Assembly (NCBI GenBank): GCA_900551075.1
Contig: URVB01000053.1
Location: 1 to 25,851, forward strand
DNA length: 25,851 nucleotides
Direction: 5' to 3'
From: an uncultured Blautia sp.
GTDB lineage: Bacteria > Bacillota > Clostridia > Lachnospirales > Lachnospiraceae
A program made the position numbers and the translations under genes. Below the pieces are notes generated by a model. That model did not search any database. It saw nothing but the letters and a program-made list of their open reading frames with translations, and was not told where the DNA came from. Positions 20,771 to 25,851 of this stretch are shown piece after piece; the first letter of the stretch is position 1, and every line of letters begins with the position of its first letter.

Positions 20771-20820
20771 CAAACAAACGTTCTTTCCTGTATTATAGAA
20801 CGAATGTTTGCCTGCGTCAA
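20771..20820 (-). promoter_or_regulatory. Promoter of the repair operon with two LexA/SOS boxes
   Basis: Minus strand TTGACG (20815-20820), 17-bp spacer, TATAAT (20792-20797). AGAACGAATGTTTG (plus strand, 20797-20810) lies in the spacer. AGAACGTTTGTTTG (minus strand, 20771-20784) lies at the transcription start. Both fit the Firmicutes LexA pattern GAAC-N4-GTTY. LexA bound at both would block polymerase, so the operon is probably induced by DNA damage. Confidence 0.75.
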
Positions 20821-20919
20821 GGTAATAAAACGGGATGAACCTTCAATTAACGGATTATTTTTTATTTTTTCATATGGTTCTTTCGCTGAAAAACCGTAAC
20901 CCCTATTTAATCGTATTCA

Positions 20920-21884
20920 TTAGCTTAACTCCATTAATCTGCTTTTTATTTTTTCAAAGGAAGGCTCTCCGTTTAGGACGGTAAACGGCGGCACATCTAA
21001 AGTTTTCTTCGCATCTTCTAAAACAACCTTTCTGTTGCGTGGGGCATTCGTTCCGTTATCAAGGCCATTGTCAAACCATTCTTCAATCCTGTTAAAATAT
21101 GCATCCCCGTGCAGGTGTAAATCCGCTGAAGAAAACAGGTTGGAAAGGCTCATAACATACATCCCAATATGCTCCATCGCTTTTTGCTTTTTTCCGTGCG
21201 CCAGATAACAGACTGCCGCCTGATATTCAAAGGATAAAAAAATGTTGGTTTTTCCATGTTGCCAAGCATTGCATAAGCCTGCGCAAGAAGAACGCTGCTC
21301 TGATCACCGAATCCGTTTGAAACAGAAAACTCCTCCAGCTCATCAATCACTTCCTGTATGCGCCCAATCTGAAAACAGACAAGCGCCTGGAGAAGGACTG
21401 CATTTCCATGAATTCTCATATCATTACAATTTGCTTTAATATGCCGGCACAGCTTTTCGATACTCAGACAGTTTTCTTTCTGTCTTTCATCACCCTCCGC
21501 CATCTTATAATGATTCAGCCACAAAATGCAGATCTGCAACAAAAAAGGGTAGCAGGAATAATAACGCTTCACATAATCCTTTGTTTCGGACATCACTTCT
21601 TCAAAAGGACTCTCGGCAAATTCCTTTCCGAATTTCTGATACAGTCTTTGAATCTGCTCCTTCGATAACTGTGGGGCATATCCAATCAACTCATCCACTG
21701 TCACATCAAAAAATGTGGCAAGCTGCGGCAAAATGGCTATGTCAGGGGCGCTCTGGTTGTTTTCCCATTTTGATACGGACGCTTTTGTAACACCTGTAAA
21801 TTCCGCCAACTGTTCCTGTGTGATTTTTTTATTGTGTCTTAATCGGACAATATTATCCGCAATATTTAATCTGTTCAATTTCAT
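20920..21884 (-). pseudogene. XRE/TPR-type transcriptional regulator broken by a frameshift
   Basis: The N-terminal part starts at 21884 with a helix-turn-helix (IADNIVRLRHNKKITQEQLAEF and VTKASVSKWENNQSAPD) and a TPR-like region (LIGYAPQLSKEQIQRLYQKF). From about 21253 the reading frame is lost. The correct frame resumes (NIFLSFEYQAAVCYLAHGKK) and continues as the C-terminal part ending at 20920 (HGDAYFNRIEEWFDNGL). One base is missing in a homopolymer: either in the five-base run at 21249-21253 or the seven-base run at 21236-21242. With one base restored, the protein would have about 320 residues, the length of such regulators. It could also be a sequencing error or phase variation. The ribosome site GGAGGAG is unusually close to the ATG. 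Confidence 0.8.
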
Positions 21885-21958
21885 CTCCTCCTCTTATATT
21901 GTAACCGCAATAAAGGACAAAATCTATGGAACGGCACGATACTTTGGGAAATAAAATC

Positions 21959-21984
21959 AACCGCCGGGAAACCTGCGGCGGTTT
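21959..21984 (-). terminator. Hairpin, second possible terminator
   Basis: AACCGCC (21959-21965) pairs with GGCGGTT (21977-21983). In the leftward sense a TTGATTTTATTT tract follows. It is downstream of the stronger hairpin at 22024-22047. Confidence 0.4.
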
Positions 21985-22018
21985 GACAATCAACGCGTGC
22001 ACTTATAAAATATCCTGC

Positions 22019-22047
22019 AAAAAGCGGCAGAGATTTATCCCTGCCGC
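22019..22047 (-). terminator. Terminator after the truncated AlkD-like gene
   Basis: GCGGCAG (22024-22030) pairs with CTGCCGC (22041-22047) and is followed leftward by five T. Confidence 0.65.
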
Positions 22048-22095
22048 CTCTACCAAGAGATCGTAATTGACTGCAAGTCAAACGAGAATTTGTTT

Positions 22096-22557
22096 TTAAT
22101 CCAAATCCAAAAATTTGCCTGCCAGTTTATAAACCTGTTTTATTCCTTTAGATGATAAATCCCATGAGTTTAGCTCTTCCCGGATCAACTCAGGATATTT
22201 TTTACTAATATCTCTCAAAGCATTTCCTGCTGATTTCCGCACATACCCGCTTTTATCATCTTTATGCGCAGATAACAACTGTATTGCTATTTGGGGATTG
22301 TCCTTAAAATAAGGCCGGCTTGTCCATACCCTCAATCCCTCTGAAACAGCTCTGCGAACATTAGCACAATCGCTGTTTAACCATTCTTCAATTAGAGGTA
22401 AAGCTTCTTCATACCCGACAATTTTACAATGGTTATCAAAAGCCATAGCTAAGATTTTCTGTACCTTCCAGCTATCATGCCGGCTGACTGTATCTTTCAG
22501 AAAGGACAATGCGGAGGTATTGTGATGTGCGGAATATCCCAAAAGTAAAACACCGAC
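22096..22557 (-). pseudogene. 5'-truncated AlkD/HEAT-repeat DNA-repair-like protein
   Basis: About 150 codons are open from 22557. The sequence (LLLGYSAHHN, EEWLNSDCANVRRAVSEGLR, WTSRPYFKDNP, YVRKSAGNALRDISKKYPEL) matches the C-terminal HEAT repeats of AlkD-like DNA-glycosylase relatives, which are normally about 220-240 residues long. Two stop codons stand directly upstream in frame (22558-22563), and no ATG with ribosome site is available; the nearest start is a TTG at 22542 without a GGAGG site. I therefore read it as a remnant that has lost its N-terminal third. Expression from an alternative start cannot be ruled out. Confidence 0.65.
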
Positions 22558-22708
22558 CTATCAGAAATTGCTGTGACCTGCCCTGCATTTTCAGGAGAAA
22601 CAGCAAATCCCCTCCGTTATAAGCCGACTGCAGTTTCACAAATCCGCCGGAAATATCCGGATACGCCGGATAACTGGAACGAAGCACCCTTATTTCCCAA
22701 ACAGCAGT

Positions 22709-24028
22709 TTAAATCTGTGTCATAACAAAAATATCATAAATTGCTTTGACCGCTTCCTCAAACTCTCTGTTTTCCACGCCGATGATAATGTTCAGTTCAC
22801 TGGAGCCCTGATCGATCATCTTAACATTGACATGTGCATGAGCCAATGCAGAGAATACTCTTCCTGCTGTGCCTCTCTGGGATTTCATTCCTCTTCCCAC
22901 TACGGCAATCAGTGCCAGATCGGATTCCATTTCCACATAGTCAGGCTGAACCGCACGATGAATGCCTGCGATTACCTGCTGCTCCTTTTCTTCAAATTCA
23001 TCCTGATGCACATATACGGTCATAGTGTCAATGCCGGACGGCACATGCTCAAAGCTGATGCCCTGATCCTCAAATACCTGCAGAATCCTGCGTCCGAACC
23101 CAATCTCGCTGTTCATCATGGATTTTTCTATATTAATGGAGCAGAAGCCCTTTTTGCCCGCAATACCGGTAATGACATACTTCGGCTTCTTACAGGTGCT
23201 TTCTACAATAAAGGTTCCCTTATCCTGCGGACGGTTCGTATTACGGATGTTGATCGGAATCCCTTCCTTACGAACCGGAAAAATCGCCTCCTCGTGAAGC
23301 ACGGTAGCACCCATATAAGAAAGCTCGCGAAGCTCACGATAGGTAATCGTTTCGATCACTGCCGGATTCTCCACGATATGCGGGTCTGTCACAAGGAATC
23401 CGGAAACATCGGTCCAGTTCTCATATACATCGGCCCTGATCGCCTTGGCAACCAGCGAGCCTGTTACATCAGAGCCTCCTCTGGAAAAGGTCTTCACCGT
23501 GCCATCCTCCATAGCTCCGTAAAATCCGGGAACAACCGCACATTCGCATTTGGAAAGGCGCTTTCCAAGAAGCTTATCCGTCTTTTCCGCATCAAAATTG
23601 CCGTTTTTGTCAAAACGGATCACGGCTGCTGCATCTACAAATTCATAGCCTAAATACGCAGCCATAATTTTTCCGTTCAGGAATTCTCCCCTGGAAGCTG
23701 CATAATCTGTACCTGCCATTTCCTTAAAATCCGCTTCAATCTGCGCAAACTCCTCTTCCAAAGAAAGCTCCAGATTCAGTCCGCGGATAATCTCATAATA
23801 ACGCTCCCTGATCTCAGCAAGGTTATCCGAAAAATCCTCACCCTTTTCTGCCGCAGCGTAACAGCCGTACAACAAATCTGTTACCTTGGTATCTCCATCA
23901 AATCTTTTTCCCGGTGCGGACGGTATCACATAACGTCTGCTCTCCTCGCTTCTGATAATGTCTCCCACCTTTTGGAACTGTTCCGCATTTGCCAGGGAAC
24001 TTCCGCCGAATTTCACAACTTTCTTCAT
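22709..24028 (-). CDS. lysC: Aspartate kinase
   Basis: A 439-residue aspartokinase. GAGGAGCAAAATT precedes the ATG at 24028, giving the proper MKKVVKFGGSSLA start; the frame opens upstream at 24043. The kinase domain shows KFGGSSLA, FNGKIMAAYL-type and TFSRGGSDVTGSLVA motifs (about residues 185-200). Two ACT domains follow from about residue 290 (GFCSINIEKSMMNSE, FEHVPSGIDTMTVYV; LIAVVGRGMK, NVKMIDQGSSELNIIIGV) and imply feedback control by an amino acid such as lysine or threonine. It catalyses the first step of the aspartate family pathway. The gene stands alone with its own promoter; no lysine riboswitch or T-box is seen in the short leader. Confidence 0.96.
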   Translation of the reverse strand: MKKVVKFGGSSLANAEQFQKVGDIIRSEESRRYVIPSAPGKRFDGDTKVTDLLYGCYAAAEKGEDFSDNLAEIRERYYEIIRGLNLELSLEEEFAQIEADFKEMAGTDYAASRGEFLNGKIMAAYLGYEFVDAAAVIRFDKNGNFDAEKTDKLLGKRLSKCECAVVPGFYGAMEDGTVKTFSRGGSDVTGSLVAKAIRADVYENWTDVSGFLVTDPHIVENPAVIETITYRELRELSYMGATVLHEEAIFPVRKEGIPINIRNTNRPQDKGTFIVESTCKKPKYVITGIAGKKGFCSINIEKSMMNSEIGFGRRILQVFEDQGISFEHVPSGIDTMTVYVHQDEFEEKEQQVIAGIHRAVQPDYVEMESDLALIAVVGRGMKSQRGTAGRVFSALAHAHVNVKMIDQGSSELNIIIGVENREFEEAVKAIYDIFVMTQI

Positions 24029-24079
24029 AATTTTGCTCCTCACTGCTTTTTCTCTTTACCGTTAAAAAGTCTGTAATAT

Positions 24080-24108
24080 ATTTTATTGAATAAAATACGG
24101 TTTTGCAA
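24080..24108 (-). promoter_or_regulatory. Promoter of lysC
   Basis: Minus strand TTGCAA (24103-24108), 17-bp spacer, TAAAAT (24080-24085). Upstream, TTGTG at 24135-24139 and CACAA at 24146-24150 form an inverted repeat that could bind a regulator. Confidence 0.6.
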
Positions 24109-24213
24109 GCATTTCTTTCACAGGAAAACAAAAATTGTGAAATTACACAACACCCCATACAATTCCCAGGTGTACGCGCATCAATGTGGACAAGCCTCTG
24201 TCTCTCTATCCCG

Positions 24214-24495
24214 TCACGCGCAATACCGGCGAAGAATGCTTTCCAGAGCAGCCGCGCTGCTGGTGTGACACCTGCATACCGGAATAGATTTCTTCTTCGC
24301 TTCTTCTACTGCACAATTTACCATTTTATGGGATACGGTACTGGTGAATAAAATCAACAGATCCGGTGCTCCGATCTTTTTCTTCATTGCACCCTTCTCC
24401 TTGGCAAAAACCTTTGCCTTACAACCATATCCTTTGCAAATATCCTCGTATTGACATACCATGCGCTCGTTTCCGCCAACAATTACAACGCTCAT
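24214..24495 (-). CDS. DUF2325 domain protein
   Basis: A 93-residue protein. The ATG at 24495 follows GGAGAGGTGATGCA and gives the family start MSVVIVGGNERM. The rest agrees: a GYGCKAKV segment, PDLLILFTSTVSHKMVNCA (about 48-66) and KKSIPVCRCHTSSAAALESI. DUF2325 is common in Clostridia, often in iron- or redox-linked contexts, with no proven activity; conserved Cys and His may bind metal. It has its own promoter with a perfect palindrome at the start point, suggesting tight control by a dedicated repressor. Confidence 0.85.
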   Translation of the reverse strand: MSVVIVGGNERMVCQYEDICKGYGCKAKVFAKEKGAMKKKIGAPDLLILFTSTVSHKMVNCAVEEAKKKSIPVCRCHTSSAAALESILRRYCA

Positions 24496-24545
24496 TGCAT
24501 CACCTCTCCTCATTGTTATTCATAGCTAACTTTTGTTTCAAATAA

Positions 24546-24567
24546 TGAGTTAGTTTTTGCTAACTCA
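24546..24567. promoter_or_regulatory. Perfect palindromic operator at the DUF2325 start site
   Basis: TGAGTTAG and CTAACTCA form 8-bp perfect arms around TTTTTG, immediately downstream of the -10 box. A third half-site GCTAAC is at 24525-24530. The GTTAG-N6-CTAAC form resembles binding sites of DtxR-family metal-dependent repressors in Firmicutes, by my recollection. Confidence 0.6.
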
Positions 24568-24572
24568 GAATC

Positions 24573-24601
24573 AGAATAGCATATTATTTCCATTTTGTCA
24601 A
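24573..24601 (-). promoter_or_regulatory. Promoter of the DUF2325 gene
   Basis: Minus strand TTGACA (24596-24601), 17-bp spacer, TATTCT (24573-24578). The start near 24566 lies in the palindromic operator. Confidence 0.75.
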
Positions 24602-24603
24602 AG

Positions 24604-24645
24604 AAAAAAAGCAGAAATTGCCGTTTCCTTACAGCAGCTCTGCTT
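24604..24645 (-). terminator. Terminator of the punA-trmO transcript
   Basis: AAGCAGA (24609-24615) pairs with TCTGCTT (24639-24645), with a small inner GC stem, and is followed leftward by seven T. Its 5' arm overlaps the 3' end of trmO. Confidence 0.65.
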
Positions 24646-25330
24646 CTTCCTGCTTTTTATGGAAATCCGTCACGTTGCAGACAGTCAATACATCCCCCTT
24701 CACCCGGAAATGTATATCCTTTTTGCCAAAGGCAAGGCCATATACACGATCCGGATTCTTCTGATAACCCGGCCGGGGATCATTGGCAAGCACGTCTATC
24801 AGCGCTTCCCTGCTCTCCCTGGGAATCATAAGCAGCCATTCCTTCGGAAATTCCACCTTAAGCTTATGGTCCTGAATCTGTTCCGTAAACCCGCCCGCAG
24901 CTTCCGGATGACTGTCCGATGCCGGAAGATAAGGCTTAATATCATAAATCGGTGTTCCATCCATAAGATCAGCGCCGGAAACGTGCAGTACCGAACCAAG
25001 CGCCCTGTGGAGTTCAATACTGTCCAGTTTTACGGACGAAAGACCAATGGGATTTGGCCGGAACGGAGAACGCGTAGCAAAAACACCTTTCCGCACATTT
25101 CCTCCCAGCCTGGGCGGACGCACAGTCGGAGACCAGTCTTCCCTGACTGCCTGCGAAAATTCCCAGATCAGCCAGATATGGGTAAATTCCTCCAATCCGC
25201 GAAGGGCCTCCGGATTTCGGAATTCCGGTTCAAATACGATGGAGGCTTTGAGTGCATCCAAACGGCTGCTCTGATGGGAAATCCCGAACTTTGTCGGAAA
25301 GTCACTGTGAATGCGGGCGATTACTTTCAT
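24629..25330 (-). CDS. trmO: tRNA (N6-threonylcarbamoyladenosine(37)-N6)-methyltransferase TrmO
   Basis: A 233-residue protein matching the TrmO (TsaA/YaeB) family. Conserved elements in order: IARIHSDFPTKFGISHQS at the start, FEPEFRNPEALRGLEEFTH, IWLIWEF, PPRLGG, the signature GVFATRSPFRPNPIGLSS (about residues 84-100), GADLMDGTPIYDIKPYLP, then a C-terminal extension (VLANDPRPGYQ, then a YGLAFGKKDIHFRV strand). It methylates t6A37 of tRNA-Thr with S-adenosylmethionine. The ATG overlaps the stop of punA by four bases. The C-terminal domain is of the type found in the longer, bacterial form. Confidence 0.93.
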   Translation of the reverse strand: MKVIARIHSDFPTKFGISHQSSRLDALKASIVFEPEFRNPEALRGLEEFTHIWLIWEFSQAVREDWSPTVRPPRLGGNVRKGVFATRSPFRPNPIGLSSVKLDSIELHRALGSVLHVSGADLMDGTPIYDIKPYLPASDSHPEAAGGFTEQIQDHKLKVEFPKEWLLMIPRESREALIDVLANDPRPGYQKNPDRVYGLAFGKKDIHFRVKGDVLTVCNVTDFHKKQEEAELL

Positions 25331-25851
25331 TGTTTTCCCCGGGGCTCCTCACAGCTCCCGTCCCCCATTTTTTTGATACTCTCTGTAATTAAATACTTGA
25401 ACAACGGCGCCACCCTGTCTGCCGTTTCCTGTACCTCTTCATGAGAAAGCGGCTGCCCGCTCATGCCGCATCCAAGATTGGAAATACAGGAAATTCCGCA
25501 GATTTTCATTCCCATATGATTGGCAGCCACTGCCTCACAGGCAGTGCTCATCCCTACCGCATCAGCGCCCAGAGCCCGCACCATCCGCACCTCCGCAGGC
25601 GTTTCATAGGCCGGCCCCGTCAGTTGAATATAGGTTCCCTCCTTAAGAGGAATATCCAGTCTGCGGGCAGCGCTTCGGATGATTTCCTGCAGCTCCTTAT
25701 CATATATCTGACTCATATCACAGAATCTCGGGCCCAGCTCATCCATATTCGGTCCAATCAACGGAGAGGGAACAAAAGAAGAAATCTGATCCGTGATCAT
25801 CATAAAATCCCCGGCATGAAACAGCTCATTCACCCCGCCTGCCGCATTTGT
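25327..25851 (-). CDS. punA: Purine-nucleoside phosphorylase, C-terminal part (runs off right edge)
   Basis: The frame is open to the window edge, so the N-terminus lies beyond 25851. The visible 174 residues begin with the phosphorylase motif TNAAGGVNELFHAGDFMMI and continue with the MITDQIS and GPRFCDMSQIYD segments, YIQLTGPAYETPAEVRM (substrate pocket with the conserved Glu), GADAVGMSTACEAVAANH, and CISNLGCGMS. These match the trimeric PNP I/PunA family. It cleaves purine nucleosides with phosphate in the salvage pathway. It ends four bases inside trmO, the two forming an operon. Confidence 0.95.
   Translation of the reverse strand, partial: TNAAGGVNELFHAGDFMMITDQISSFVPSPLIGPNMDELGPRFCDMSQIYDKELQEIIRSAARRLDIPLKEGTYIQLTGPAYETPAEVRMVRALGADAVGMSTACEAVAANHMGMKICGISCISNLGCGMSGQPLSHEEVQETADRVAPLFKYLITESIKKMGDGSCEEPRGKQ

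Noticed and set aside
22475..22687. 70-codon minus-strand frame before the AlkD-like remnant
   Set aside because: No ribosome site, no family resemblance and overlaps the remnant in another frame; taken as chance.
24029..24213. Lysine riboswitch or T-box before lysC
   Set aside because: The leader from the predicted start is only about 45 bases, and I see no T-box sequence or lysine aptamer helices upstream.

Overview
The window looks like a chromosomal segment of a Gram-positive anaerobe of the Clostridia, most likely a Lachnospiraceae gut commensal. The evidence is the gene order sigH-rlmB-mrnC-cysS-ispF, the classic Firmicutes arrangement with some members missing, together with strong AGGAGG-type ribosome sites, consensus sigma-A promoters with 16-18 bp spacers, and a DUF2325 protein. 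No database search was possible, so the genus is inferred.

Region 1 (1-6296) is the integration and immunity end of a temperate phage or phage-like integrative element that continues past the left edge. From right to left it holds a tyrosine integrase next to the 3' end of tRNA-Thr(GGT), then a rightward operon of an ImmR-like repressor, an ImmA-like metalloprotease, a small unknown protein and a DUF4160 protein. Next comes an operator/promoter region with two good sigma-A promoters facing each other and about six related palindromic sites. A rightward unit follows, with a 12-codon leader peptide, a hairpin that hides a Shine-Dalgarno site, and a 58-residue protein. Last is a leftward early operon: Cro-like protein, ORF6N/ORF6C antirepressor and a string of very small phage proteins. 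One small cysteine-rich gene runs against this operon.

Region 2 (6297-20820) is host backbone, almost all on the minus strand. It contains tRNA-Thr, sigH, rlmB, mrnC, cysS, ispF and a glycerol-1-phosphate dehydrogenase in one apparent operon, then ridA, a secreted class-A-beta-lactamase-like serine hydrolase with wall-binding-like repeats, glmS without a visible ribozyme leader, a nuclease-helicase fusion of the DinG/XPD type, an HPr-like protein lacking the catalytic histidine, and a two-gene DNA-repair operon (radical SAM protein plus TIGR03915-type partner). That operon's promoter carries two matches to the Firmicutes LexA (SOS) box.

Region 3 (20821-22708) is a decaying patch: an XRE-type regulator split by a one-base frameshift in a homopolymer, and a 5'-truncated AlkD/HEAT-like gene. 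Region 4 (22709-25851) holds lysC, a DUF2325 gene with a perfect palindrome at its start site, trmO, and punA running off the right edge.

The points most worth a second look are the leader-peptide/anti-Shine-Dalgarno switch in the immunity region (3084-3181), the face-to-face promoters with the operator array (3425-3605), the double SOS box at the radical-SAM repair operon (20771-20820), and the palindromic operator at the DUF2325 gene (24546-24567).
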